Position numbers and translations under genes: made by a program. The notes under the pieces were generated by a model. The model saw nothing but the letters and a program-made list of their open reading frames with translations. It did not search any database and was not told the origin of the DNA. Positions 53,949 to 64,000 of a DNA stretch of 64,000 nucleotides are shown piece after piece. Each line of letters opens with the position of its first letter. Positions within the stretch are counted from its first letter, which is position 1. The DNA comes from Lucinisca nassula (Eukaryota; Mollusca; Bivalvia; Lucinida; Lucinidae): assembly GCA_963580285.1 (NCBI GenBank), contig OY757010.1, forward strand, positions 216,238,204-216,302,203, given 5' to 3'.

Positions 53949-54690
53949 TACGAAAACACGCCTATACAAATGCATTGTAAACTGTACCGCAGAGAAAATG
54001 AAAAATGTAAGATGCAAATTTGTTCAAAATATTGAGTTATGGAACGACCCTCGTCAAAACTGTCATTGACAGTGGCAAAATTGTTTCATCTCTTTGGTTG
54101 TTTCAAACTCTCTCCAACATTGTCATTGACAAAGACAAACCGTTGTTTCATCTCTGTGGTTGTTTGATGTTTGTGTTCGCGGAGTTGTTGCACTGATGAG
54201 TTAGGTGACCTTCATGCAGACTGAACAAATTAATTGCCTAAATCGTAACGGATGTAAAGGCGAGGACTGCGGCCACGTAAATTCGATTTAACCCTCGGTG
54301 GAATTTCATTTCATTGACCGTTCCAATGCGGTTATTCTGTCGAGGTTTATTTGTGTTATGATCTTTCTTTGAGTGTGTATATCGCTTTTATTATTTCTTG
54401 TTTTGGATAGCCAATTGGCCATTTTGTGGGAAACTAACTGACCCTTTGACTTTCCGTTAATGATGTTTCCATTAGGGTCTAGTTGTTTCATGTTTCTTTC
54501 CCTTTTGTGTCTCTGATGAGAACGGCGGATTAGTTGTATCGATCCCTGATCATTGCCTTCACTTCTATTGTGTGATATTTTTTTTTCTTATTTCTGCTCT
54601 TAAATATACATTGTGAATACTTGTTAGATCAGCATCGTCGTTTCTTATGAGTACCAACAATCTATATTTAGAGCAGAAATAAGTCAAATT
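53949..54690. mobile_element. Hairpin MITE split by a Penelope-like insertion
   Basis: Left part 53949-54025 (CATTACGAAAACACGCCTAT), centre and right part 54573-54690 (TATTTCTGCTCTTAAATAT and its complement). PLE sequence lies between. Confidence 0.65.
54130..54572 (+). mobile_element. Penelope-like 3' region, 5'-truncated
   Basis: TTGTTTCATCTCTGTGGTTG through ATGCAGACTGAACAAATTAA to the tail GATCATTGCCTTCACTTC at 54572. Confidence 0.8.
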
Positions 54691-54691
54691 C

Positions 54692-54907
54692 GAAGTGAAG
54701 GCAATGATCAGGAATCGATACAAGTAACAAACAGCTCGGTATCAGAAGAATTTGTTTTATCTAACTGAAGTTCTGTTGGTGGAATCTGACTGATCAAACC
54801 ATCGAAATAGGTATTGTCAGTATTTAATAAATCATCCAAATATCCAGATGTCGACCTAAAGGTTTCAATGATTTCAGATTGGTTTTCAACGAAAAGGGAC
54901 ATCATGA
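54692..54907 (-). mobile_element. Penelope-like fragment: tail joined to RT
   Basis: The tail (GAAGTGAAGGCAATGATCAG, reversed) joins at about 54735 to RT coding for ELQLDKTNSSDTE, SQIPPTELQ and STSGYLDDLLNTDNTYFDG; here the catalytic YLDD is intact. Confidence 0.8.
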
Positions 54908-56108
54908 AAAATAGAAGTGGAGGCAATGATCAGGAATCGATCGAAATAACCCACCGCTCCATTCAGAGGCATCAAAAGGAAAGAAACACAAACATAAAAC
55001 AACAGACCCTAATGGAAACAGCAATAGCGAAAAGCCAAAAGGACAGTTACTTTCCCACTAAATGGCCAATAGGCTATCAAAAATAAAATAATATAAGCGA
55101 CACAAACACTCAAAGACAAACCATAACAAAATTAAACCGCGACAGAAGAACCGCCTTGGAATGGTCAGCGGAAACGAATTCCATTGCGGGAGGGGGATGC
55201 TTAAATCGATTTTACCTGGCCACAATCCTCGCCCTTATTTCCGTCGCTATTAAGACAAATAATTTGTTCAGTCCGCATTAAGGCTTCCTAACTCATCAGT
55301 GCAACACCTCCGTGAACACAAAAAACAAACAGCCACAAGGATGAAACAACGGTGAGGACTCGACCGCAAGAAACCACTGAAATGCTGGAGCAAAAGAAAA
55401 CCAACAGGTGGACTCTGATGGGCCCGACCAGAGACAGTGCATCAGGTACCAACCAACATTAGCCTTTATGCTGGAACCGTCATGGAATCTGAGGCCTGAC
55501 ACTCTGGCGTGCAAGTTAAAGGGAAGCAAAGTTGTCAGCCGTGATTGGGTTAACTACCATGCATGCAGTCTGTCGTGTAACATTTATGTTGTACCCAATC
55601 TTTTTATATTGAAGAATGATTTTACTAACTAGGGTGCTGAAGTTATTGCGGTTATACATTTTTCTGAACTACTAAGTCACCATACAATTTGGGTTCAGAT
55701 AGACCTTGTTGCAGAAGAGAGTTAAGACCAAATATTGAGTTTAGAAATTAAATCAGCATGACGTCATTAAATTTTGAAAAGGCTTTGCGTAGTTTATGGT
55801 TCCGATAACCCTGATTAAGAAGTTTAGCCGTTAACAATTTATTAGGAGTGTTGAAGTCAGTTGCATGACTACACACTCTGGCAAATCGAATTAATTGCGA
55901 AATATAAACGCCATAGGATGGCCCACGAGGAACATCACAATCCAAAAAAAGGAAAATTTACAATCTCAGAATCAAAATCATCGCGTTTATCATAAGTTGT
56001 GCAAGAAACAACCCCATCTACGTCTCTTTCAAAACAAAACAAGAACAGATCAACCACAATGGGTGCACTATTTGCACCCTCGTAATACCCACAACTTGTC
56101 TAAATACC
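54908..56108 (-). mobile_element. Penelope-like element, 3' region plus decayed RT
   Basis: From the tail at 54913 through the C-tract (55180-55195), marker CATTAAGGCTTCCTAACTC, RT C-terminus (55500-55740) and the VPRGPSYGVYISQ segment (about 55885-55930), to a GTNCAPLV-type motif near 56050-56100. Confidence 0.8.
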
Positions 56109-58920
56109 TTAGTACCAGAAAATTAAAGGAAAGACCCAGGGAGTGCCACAATCACAGGACGCAGCCCACTCTCCACACCAAGAGGAATTGGAAACATACA
56201 CAAAACAAGAAATATTACGAATGTCTATGAAATGGAACATTCAGCCCTCTCCTCCTCACAAGGGGGTGATCAAACCATTAGAAAATTCTAAACAACAACT
56301 AACAACAAATTCGCAGACATACAACAAACATAACAGAAAAAGACCAACACCAAAACTACCGCCTTAGAACGGTCAGCAGCATATGCCACTAAGGGTGGGG
56401 AGCTTAAAGATCTTTTACCGGCCGAATCTTCGCCCTAGGTCAGGGTGTTGTTCCCAACAATAAACATTAAATATTCGGTTTGCATAATGATTTCCCAACT
56501 CAATCAATGCATCATCACAGAGCCATAAATCAAATTCAAACTCTGAGATGAAGCAAAGATGAGAGCTGCAAGCCGATACCCCTTGCACTTTTGGCCAGAG
56601 CTAAAGAAAATCGTTAGTGAAACCACGATGGGCCCAGCGACAGACATACCATCAGGCTTGAGCCTACTTTTAACAAAGATTTATGCCGAAGACGTCATTG
56701 ATTCTGATTCCTGACCCGCCGCCGAGCAATCAAAGCGTCCAGCATAGCTATCTACCGTGATTAGGTCGACAATTATACGTGCGGTCTGCCGCATGATTAC
56801 CAAACTGTACCCAATCTATTTTATAATGAATTATAGTCGTTTTGAATTTCCGTGAAAAAATAGGTTTGCCTAATAATTTCTTGAATTTATGGAGCAAATC
56901 TTCATAAAATACAGGTTGCGACACCCCTTGTTGCAGAAGTGTCTTCAAGCTTACATTATATTTTTCAATCAATGCATAATGTCTATGGAAAAACTTCGAA
57001 AATGCTTGTTTTAAGAGTTTATCAGTCAAGAACAAATTACGTTTTTCAAAATCGTTATCATTAGTAGAAGCTCTAGCGAAAAGGATAGGTTGAGAAATGT
57101 ACGCTCCATAAAAATGACCTGTGGGAACATCACCGTCTAGAAACGGGAAATGAACAATATCGAAATCAAAATCATCCCGTTTGTCTTAAATTTTTGACGA
57201 AATAATTCCATTATCTATTGATAAATTCAATTCCGGAAACGGCGCCTCGGTATCGGAAGAATTAGCCTTGTTTAATTGAAGCTCGACGGGATATATTTTC
57301 TTAACAATATGATCAAAGTGAGGGTTATCAATATTCAATCAATCGTCCAGTTACCTAGAGGTAGAATTGAACGCTTCAATTTTCTTATTTTTGCGTGCTA
57401 AAGACATGATAAAGTCCCTCTCATAGCAAAAAAATAACAAATTAGCAACAAGGAGGATACAATTAGTTTCCATGGGAATTCCAACAATCTTCCTATATAT
57501 TTTGGATCCAAATCTAATAAAAATATTGTCCAAAAGTTAAAAAGAGCATCACAAAGTCTCTTACAGGACCATAAATTATAGTTTTAATGAACTTCAGAAG
57601 TGAAGAAAGCTCGATTTTTATTACAAGCTATGTAAAGAACATTCACACGTTTAAAGTATGTTCAATCAAAGATAAAAGCTTATCTTTAATTAGATTATGA
57701 GATAAAGTTGTAAACAGTGTAGAGATATCATAAGTGGATACGCTGGAAGCAATAAAACCCCTGGCTTTCAACTTATCTTATTTTAAACTTCACCAGCGTT
57801 TTTCACAGACCAAAATAGGTTAATACCTTCTCTTTCATAAACAACTTCACAATATCGGATTCAATGCTTTTTGACAGCGGAGAGGCAAAAAGTTAAAAGT
57901 TTCGACAAACTCGTAGTTGAACATGAGATAGAGTTTGCAATAAAACGGGATTTATAACGTCTTTAATGAAGTTAAAGCAACCAGTATAACGTGGGAAGCT
58001 TTTCCTTGTTCTCCTTTACACTTACTGCACTTATAAGTTACATGATTTCAACGCTTATTGACGACTGCCTTTTCATCAATAGAAGACAGTTCGTATGTTT
58101 TAGCACTGCTGAGTCCTTGTTTTAAGATGTTAATGTAATGAAGCCGTCAAACAACAATGACATTGAGAGCAGCTTAATCTGTGGGAACCAAAACAAATTT
58201 CTCATGAACTTTTTGAATGGTCTGCTTCAAACGTCGAAAATATAATTTGGATTTCCGTGGAAGACGATCAGGATGATCAGAGGAAAATGAAATACGTTTG
58301 TCCATAATTTTAAAAATATTTATTTTCCAATTATTTAAGGCGTTAGGCTCAACATGTTATAGCTTATACCAAGGTTTACCAAATTCGTTCAAAGCAGCTA
58401 CAACTTCTTCTCGGCATCTTGTAAAGTCAATATGGGAAGGAAGTCTATATTTGGGTCCCTTTGAAATAATAGATCTGGTACGTGAATCCGAATCAAATTG
58501 CCTGTAAGAATATGTCCAGCTGCCTGATAAAAATGCTTTGAATCTTTAGAATCTCAAGATTCAGGAGAATTAGTTTCAATATCAAGATCCGATACTAGTT
58601 TATTGTAGATAAACATAATGTTTCGAACAGGTTTATTGTATTTGTAACAAATGATTGGTGATTCTTTATTTTCAAAATATGCTGGAACAACCGATGTAAC
58701 TGTACTAGGTAAATCGATAAATTCAATAACTTTTATTAATAAAAAGGATTTTGATAAAGTGTCTTATAAGATTACTTTAATGTCAATGTATTGACGAAGA
58801 GCATGCTGAGTATAACATCTAGTAACGAGAGCGGCTTCATATAATTCATGTTTCCTATCATAGAACCTGTCAGAACCAAATCTTATGTAAATATGAAATG
58901 TCCTTCAGTTTAATCATTAA
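56109..58920 (-). pseudogene. Second, divergent Penelope-like element, nearly full length
   Basis: On the minus strand, N-terminus first: IIYNKL region (58600), KYRLPSHIDFTRCREEVVAA (58395-58455), RLPRKSKLYFRRLKQTIQKV (58205-58262), a VLVPTD segment, then STYDISTLFTTLSHNLIKDK (about 57685-57745), GIPMETNC (57455-57480), ILHFPFLDGDVPTG (57120-57165), LKTLLQQGVSQPVFYEDLLH (56895-56955) and a C-terminus at 56748. The 3' noncoding part (56109-56700) keeps the ACCGCCTTAGAACGGTCAGC landmark but is otherwise diverged. Many stops; no GIY-YIG motif was recognised. It is a separate subfamily from the other PLEs. Confidence 0.8.
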
Positions 58921-59214
58921 GTTTTTTTTTATTTTATAAAATCGTGCAGCAAAATGTAGATCGGACCGACCAGCTGCCTTGTCCCAGAGAGAGAATTATA
59001 ATTCAACAAAACGATGAACAACAAAGAAAATGATTAAACACCTACCGTCAAATGTCGAAATTATGTTAGCCATCGGAAAAAGTAATAAGAGACAATACAA
59101 AAGCACAAAAGACACATTCTAAACACCGCGTGAATCGGCATTGCAATACGGTCAAACAAAACGTAACTGCAACGATACGATCGTTCAGTGGCAGATGTAT
59201 AAACGGTAGATTAC
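58921..59214. other. Noncoding, probable intron
   Basis: Lies downstream of the receptor exon on its strand. No further exon recognised. Confidence 0.4.
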
Positions 59215-59403
59215 CTTTGGCACAAATACGATAGCTAAATTCAGCGAAGTTCCTATAACGATGCATCCAGATGTCACAGCGTACACTACTGCTGCGTTGT
59301 TTTCCAATAACAACGAGATTGTCAATCCGAAAGCACTCAAAACCATTGTATTATACAGACAGATTCCAATCTGCTGAGAGTCGTTAAATGTCTCCATTTT
59401 GAC
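59215..59403 (-). CDS. GABA-B-type receptor, TM6-TM7 exon (63 codons)
   Basis: Class C G-protein-coupled receptor exon. On the minus strand it follows the acceptor CTTTTCTTCGCAG and ends at the donor CCAAAG|GTAATC. It encodes VKMETFNDSQQIGICLYN, a loop-TM6 start that fits the LNDSKYIGxSVYN block of GABA-B receptors, then TM6 (MVLSAFGLTISLLL), a short loop and TM7 (AVTSGCIVIGTSLNLAIVF) ending FVPK, the typical end of TM7 in this family. Phase 0 at both ends. It joins in frame to the exon at 62508-62654. The gene is partial here: the ligand-binding Venus-flytrap domain and TM1-4 lie outside, and the C-terminal tail exon was not found. Confidence 0.85.
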
Positions 59404-59852
59404 CTGCGAAGAAAAGTAAATTTCCGTATAACTATAAGACGTATCTAGGATGAGTGATTTAAATGTGCGCCCGCAATAGCAAACGAATCTCAAGTCACAG
59501 ATTTGCTATAAACTTGTCGTGTAGGTACCTTATCTTTACATAATAATGTATGTTGTTACGCTTCTGCTTTACATAAGTCAGTTGGTGCCTAATGTATTGT
59601 CTCATTGTTTGAATTTTCAGAAAAGACACAATCGTGAATCTCAGCTGAGCACGGTAATAAATGACTAGGTAAAAATCTGGGACAAAAGAGGACAGGTGGA
59701 AACATTCGAAAGGGGCTTTGATACACCCCTCATGAATTGCTTAAAAGCAAATTATTTTGTTATGACTCTCAAATGAATCGATTCCTTCTTTAGCTACAGA
59801 AAACGAGTCTTTGTTAACGCTGAAACTTCAGGGTGGGCTCCAGTTTTGTCTG

Positions 59853-60001
59853 CCCAGCAGGCACACGTCGCTAGGGCAACGTCAAATCAACGTCGGTGCA
59901 ACGTCACGACGTTGCACCGACGTCGATGTGACGTTGCATAAACTTCATGACGTTGAACCGACGTCGATGTGACGTCACAATTACGTCATGTGCCTGCTGG
60001 G
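59853..60001. mobile_element. 149-bp TIR element rich in ACGTC/GACGT
   Basis: 13-bp inverted ends CCCAGCAGGCACA and TGTGCCTGCTGGG. The interior repeats GACGTTG and its complement (for example ACGTCACGACGTTG). It splits the LINE RT frame between GTTTTGTCTG and GTGTTGTCTC without an obvious target duplication. Confidence 0.85.
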
Positions 60002-60273
60002 TGTTGTCTCACAAGGGACTGTTCTTCGTCCATTGTTGTTCACTTTGTACATTAATGATATTTCCGCTTATACTGACTCTTAAAATAAGACTGTTCGCAA
60101 GTAGCTATATTTGCTATTGTAAAGTTAGAGAGGCAGGTGACTCATTGAAACTTCACAGGCATACAAATAGGTAAGGGTCTTGGGCAAAAAAATGGGGTGT
60201 GAGATTTCAGCCTGTTAAATTCAATATTAAACAGACAACTAAAAAAAAAAGAATAAACAAAAGCGGGGTGTCA

Positions 60274-60542
60274 CATCACGTGAACAAGTCCGTGAAATGA
60301 ACACCCCCTTACACCCCACTTTATACAGAGAAAACTGGGGTTTACGGGGGTAAACAATATTTTTTCTTATTTCTGCTCCAAGACATAGGTTGTGGGTACT
60401 TGTTAGAAAAGCCTCAATGACGAGTACCCACAACTTATGTTTGCAGTATAAATAAGAAAAATATCACATATTTTCGTCAGAACAGTAGCCATTTTGGAGA
60501 TGTAAAAATCGCACTATATCGCACGGGTGTGTTATCGTAATG
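60274..60542. mobile_element. Hairpin MITE, second subfamily
   Basis: CATCACGTGAACAAGTCCG at the left and GTGTGTTATCGTAATG at the right; the centre is a shortened palindrome around TAGAAAAGCCTCAATGACG. Related to the other hairpin MITEs through the CCCCACTTTATA and TTCTTATTTCTGCTC segments. Confidence 0.8.
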
Positions 60543-61180
60543 CTACACTTTGATGACCTGTCCTCGAAAATATGGATTCCATTAAATACCTTGGCATGAC
60601 CATCACACATGACCTGAGATGGACTACCCATATTAGCTAATTTGTCTTTTTCAGATGAAATCTTTGTCAGTGCCCCAAGGTGCAAAAGAACTAGCATATT
60701 AAGGACTAGTTCGCCTAATCTTTGAATATGGAAGTTTTGTCTGGGACCCCCGGGAAGTTGTCTTTCAGAAAGAAATTGAAAACAATCAGAACAGGGCAGC
60801 TAGATTTGTAACGACCAAATACTGCTTTGAAACTGGAAGTATGACAGGAATACTGAAAAACTTAAGATGGGACTCTCTCAAGAAAAAGAGGAGAGACGGT
60901 GGGCTTATACTGTTGTACTAAGGTCTAACGGGTGCTGCCCGTATTCCAACAGATGGCATTATTCCCCCGAGTAGGAGCAGCAGATATCAACACTCTTTGG
61001 CATTTCAGATCCCCACTGCCAGATCTATATTTACAAGGGATCCTTCTTCCCTCAGACCATTAGAGATAAGAATGCCCTTCCAGATTCGGTAATTTCTTCC
61101 GCTGATGGTGCGCAGGATAAATTAGCTAAGTTTATTTCTTTGGTGAGAGCTAGGAACTAACTTCCTGTTTGTCAAGGGTC

Positions 61181-61966
61181 CATCACGTGAACAATTTCGT
61201 GAAATGAACACCCTTAAACCCCACTTTATATAGAAAAAACTGGGGTTTAAGGGAGTATACCTTATTTTTGTTCAATTCTGCTGCAATAAATAAGTTTGTT
61301 GGCATTCGTTAGAACAAGCACCCACAAATACAAATACATAATTTGTGGGTACTCGTTAAACGTGCAGCCACAACCTATGTTTGAAAAATAAAATAGAAAA
61401 AATTTAACGGATATTAATCAGGAACAACAGAAGTGAAGGCAATGATCAGGAATCGATACAACTAACCCACAAGAAACAACTTGACGCTAATGGAAACATC
61501 ACTAGCGGAAAGCCAATAGGACAGTTACTTTCCCACAAAATGGCCAATTGGCTATCCACAACAAAATGATATAAGCGATACACACACTCAAAGACACGCC
61601 ATAACAAAAATAAAACACGACAGAAGAACAGCCTTGGAACGGTGAGTGAAACTTTGGTGGGGGTGGGGGTGGGGGGGGGGCTAAAACCCGAAATCGATTT
61701 TACGTGGCCACAATCCTCGCCCTTACTTCCGTGGCGATTTAGACAAATAACTTGTTCAGTCCGTTGAAGGCCTCCTAACTCATCAGTGCAACATCTCCGC
61801 GAATCAATCAACCACATAGATGAAACAACTGTAATGACTCGACAGCAAGAAACCACTGATATGCTGGAGCAAACGGAAACCAACAGGTACACTCCGGTAG
61901 GCCCAACCAGAGAAGTAGCCAATTCGGAGATGTGACAAAAATGCATTATGTCGTGTTATCGTAATG
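61181..61966. mobile_element. Hairpin MITE, second subfamily, split by a Penelope-like insertion
   Basis: CATCACGTGAACAATTTCG at 61181; the right end CGTGTTATCGTAATG is at 61952-61966, beyond a PLE at 61432-61911. Confidence 0.75.
61432..61911 (-). mobile_element. Penelope-like 3' region in MITE
   Basis: Tail GAAGTGAAGGCAATGATCAG (reversed) at 61432, G-run at 61655-61680, marker GAAGGCCTCCTAACTCATC, ending near 61911. Confidence 0.8.
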
Positions 61967-62009
61967 TACGTCTTGTGGTTCTGATTTTCCCTGGATTTTT
62001 ATATTAACT

Positions 62010-62057
62010 TAGTTAATGTAATTGTATCGATTTCTGATCATTGCTTTCACTTCTAAG
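62010..62057 (+). mobile_element. Isolated Penelope-like tail
   Basis: AATTGTATCGATTTCTGATC then TTTCACTTCTAAG; only ~45 bp. Confidence 0.6.
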
Positions 62058-62507
62058 TTTATAATCAAGTGGAAACAAATTATATCTGAATAGAATAATA
62101 CTGGGCTAACGTCGTTGGAAAACCTCGTTTTGACATTTGCTAACAACTAAGATGCCGATCAGCCTGTGCCTCACCTCAGTCCAGTCAGTGCCTTAACGTT
62201 CGCAGTTTTGATAGTACACTGCATGAACATATTAACAGATAAGTTTGGAATTTTGTTATAACTGAAGGACAGCTGTCTTTATTTCTCCATAGAAAACTAA
62301 GTTATGGGACGAGGCGGTTCTAATGAACACCACAGCATAGGTTTTTAGGGACAACTGAGAAAAAACTGCCATTCATTTATAACAAAAAAACCAACCTTAT
62401 CTGTTGATATGAATTGTAGATTATATTTCTAAACATTTAAGTCTTATTAGACTGAGCAATGGAATCGGTTGGTTTGTGATCCCACGGGGCTTACTTATAA
62501 TACTTAC

Positions 62508-62654
62508 GTTTCTAGTTTCCCATGCTAAAAAGGCTCCGAGCACCAGCATTGCGCCTTCTACAATGTATATAGTCCAGGAAAAATACAAACCATTCTCGGA
62601 ATAGCAAACATTGACGAATGGTCGAACCTCGACATCGTCGCTAGCAACATATAC
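62508..62654 (-). CDS. GABA-B-type receptor, extracellular loop 2-TM5 exon (49 codons)
   Basis: Acceptor TTGATTACAG on the minus strand, donor AAC|GTAAGT. It encodes VYVASDDVEVRPFVN, then VCYSENGLYF with a Cys in the position of the conserved extracellular-loop-2 cysteine, then TM5 (WTIYIVEGAMLVLGAFLAW) ending ETRN. GABA-B receptors have FLAWETRNV in this place. 147 bp, phase 0 at both ends, in frame with 59215-59403. The upstream exons (TM1-4) would lie to the right of the window. Confidence 0.85.
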
Positions 62655-62687
62655 CTGTAATCAACGCCAATTTATAAACGGGTGAAT

Positions 62688-63042
62688 CGGCCCCCGCCAA
62701 TAGGGGCTTGAAGAAATAGATGGGCTGCATGATGCTTCCACGCAGAGCTGAAACCGACCGCACACAAGTACTGGTAAACCGCTAAGAGGATCTAAATACG
62801 TTCTATAAAAGGGTTTTCCTTTGGAAGCAAGGAATACACCAAGCCTGCCAAGGCAAAGCAGTGCGAGTCGGACCGTTCATGCTTATAAGCCCTATTAGTT
62901 TCACTGGACGACAGGGCTTGGGATGCCATTTCATCTCTATGTCGGGTAAAAGTACCACAAAACTGGAAGCAACATCTCAAAAATAACCTAAACAGTGTTG
63001 ACGGGGACGTTTAACCTCGAGTTAAACAAACAAACAAACGCA
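62688..63042 (+). mobile_element. SINE with AAAC-repeat tail
   Basis: Starts near GCCCCCGCCAATAGGGGC, contains GTACTGGTAAACCGCTAAG and ends GACGTTTAACCTCGAG and AAACAAACAAACAAACG. It lies 33 bp upstream of the receptor exon's acceptor on the exon strand. Confidence 0.75.
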
Positions 63043-63119
63043 AACGTATGAAGTATGTCTCTTTAATTATTGTGACGATAGATTCCGTGTTAACAACACA
63101 CAACCAATACTTTAACTCT

Positions 63120-63300
63120 TATCCTGCTGTTCACGACAACAATTTTCTTTGCAAACAGTGTAGATCCAGATCAGATGGCTTCTGATCGTTTGACATTCAA
63201 TTTATGAATTTGTGGGAATAAATTACATCAAGTTGTCCGATTGGTTCAAATCAGAAATGGGTTTGGTAAAACCGAATATTCAGCAAGAGAAGGGTTAAGA
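63120..63300. repeat. Relative of the hairpin-type repeat at 21.7-22.3 kb
   Basis: TTTGCAAACAGTGTAGATCC then AGATCAGATGGCTTCTGATC, with flanks shared with 21850 and 22200. Confidence 0.5.
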
Positions 63301-63350
63301 GTACCGTTTATGCATTGCTTTCACTAACTGAAAAGAATTATGAAATGATT

Positions 63351-63628
63351 CATCACGAAAACACGCCTATATAATCTTGACCCCCTTGAACCCCACTTTT
63401 ATATAGTAAAACTGGGGTTTACGGGGTATACCTTATTTTTCTTATTTCTGCTCTAAAATATAGATTGTGGGTACTCGTTAGAACCGCTTCGATGAGGCGG
63501 TTCTAACGAGTGCCCACAATCTATATTTTGATCAGAAATAAGAAAATATCACAATTTTTCATCATAAAATTTTTATTTTTTCGGCGATAAAGGTGGCAAT
63601 GTATTTGTATAGGCGTGTTTGCGTAATG
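63351..63628. mobile_element. Hairpin MITE, full copy (278 bp)
   Basis: CATCACGAAAACACGCCTAT to GCGTGTTTGCGTAATG; central palindrome with ACCGCTTCGATGAGGCGG. Confidence 0.92.
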
Positions 63629-63944
63629 GTTTATTTGTCGAGAAGACGCACATAAAGAATTCTGAAAATAAATGAATCATAAAATAGTTTTTAAACATGC
63701 TTCGTACCCAGCGTTATTCCTTCCTATTCAAAGTATAATTGCAGTTAATCTGTGAGCATTACATAATCAATTAATGAAGCTGTTCTTCTGTAATACACGA
63801 ACATAAGTTAAATAGAAACAGCCCCGGTATAAACAGTTGAAAATCGGCATACATGTATATCTAAAATTTAGAAACCGCAAAGAATGCTTAGTCTTCATGC
63901 GGTTTAGAATAACAAAATACAAAGGTGGATGCACATCAAGTATT

Positions 63945-63991
63945 TCAATTCACCATCATCATCTTCTTTATCATCATCATCATCATCTTAA
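63945..63991. repeat. (ATC)n microsatellite
   Basis: Imperfect ATC units at the window edge. Confidence 0.9.
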
Positions 63992-64000
63992 ATAATTGCC

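Larger units (their letters stand above)
59815..61165 (+). pseudogene. LINE reverse transcriptase 3' half (CR1/Jockey-group type)
   Basis: SQGTVLRPLLFTLYINDISA (about 60006-60065) is the LINE RT palm-2 region. The FADD-type catalytic box downstream has become FASSY. After an inserted MITE (60274-60542), thumb and C-terminal sequence follows: IWIPLNTLA (60575), LVRLIFEYGSFVWDP-like remnants (60700-60755), HSLAFQIPTARSIFTR-like and FFPQTIRDKNALPDSVISSA (about 61045-61105), ending near 61160. Multiple stops and frameshifts. Clade assignment is tentative. Confidence 0.75.
59404..62507 (-). other. Intron of the GABA-B-type receptor gene
   Basis: 3.1 kb with donor GTAAGT at 62507 and acceptor CAG at 59404. 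It contains a LINE fragment, a 149-bp TIR element, two hairpin MITEs and PLE pieces. Confidence 0.8.

Overview
This is animal nuclear DNA, most likely from a bivalve mollusc. The reasons are tRNA-derived SINEs ending in the shared 'GACGTTAAACCC' type of tail, tandem-repeat elements with GTCCGTCCGTC cores (the pearl/HINE kind known from bivalves), abundant Penelope-like retroelements and an OTU-bearing Helitron. The species assignment is inference. Almost the whole window is nested mobile DNA. The only host gene I can support is two exons of a GABA-B-type receptor on the minus strand at 62.5-62.65 kb and 59.2-59.4 kb, whose 3.1-kb intron is full of transposons.

Layout. 0-14.3 kb: Penelope-like (PLE) fragments in both orientations, two tandem-repeat Helitron-like elements (about 0.1-4.0 and 12.86-14.32 kb), a TTAA-flanked element, a SINE and the first hairpin MITEs. 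14.3-24.2 kb: a decayed Helitron with OTU, Rep and Pif1-type helicase regions, followed by a broken SGNH-hydrolase-like ORF. 24.28-32.15 kb: a complete Ty3/Gypsy LTR element on the minus strand with gag-PR-IN-RT-RH order (integrase before reverse transcriptase, Gmr1-like), itself hit by a PLE and a Helitron-like element. 33-36.5 kb: a repeat present in three copies and PLE fragments. 36.66-39.90 kb: a foldback element made of ~190-bp units. 41.85-46.21 kb: a 4.36-kb long-inverted-repeat element with a C2H2 zinc-finger ORF in each arm and an array of 17 palindromic boxes in its loop. 46-59 kb: PLE fragments, SINEs and MITEs, with a second divergent PLE at 56-58.9 kb. 59-64 kb: the receptor exons, a LINE and more MITEs.

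The nesting gives relative ages. PLEs inserted into MITEs, into the Gypsy element and into older PLEs (one with a 15-bp target duplication). Helitron-like elements inserted into the Gypsy integrase region and into the three-copy repeat. The zinc-finger element inserted into another copy of that same repeat with a 3-bp duplication. The two Gypsy LTRs are nearly identical, so these hits are recent.

The best candidate for an undescribed system is the zinc-finger element at 41.85-46.21 kb: long inverted arms, duplicated DNA-binding-protein genes, and a phased array of AAACC-NN-GGTTT boxes between them. The Helitron with OTU and possible SGNH cargo and the IN-before-RT Gypsy element follow. All coordinates and alignments were made by eye.
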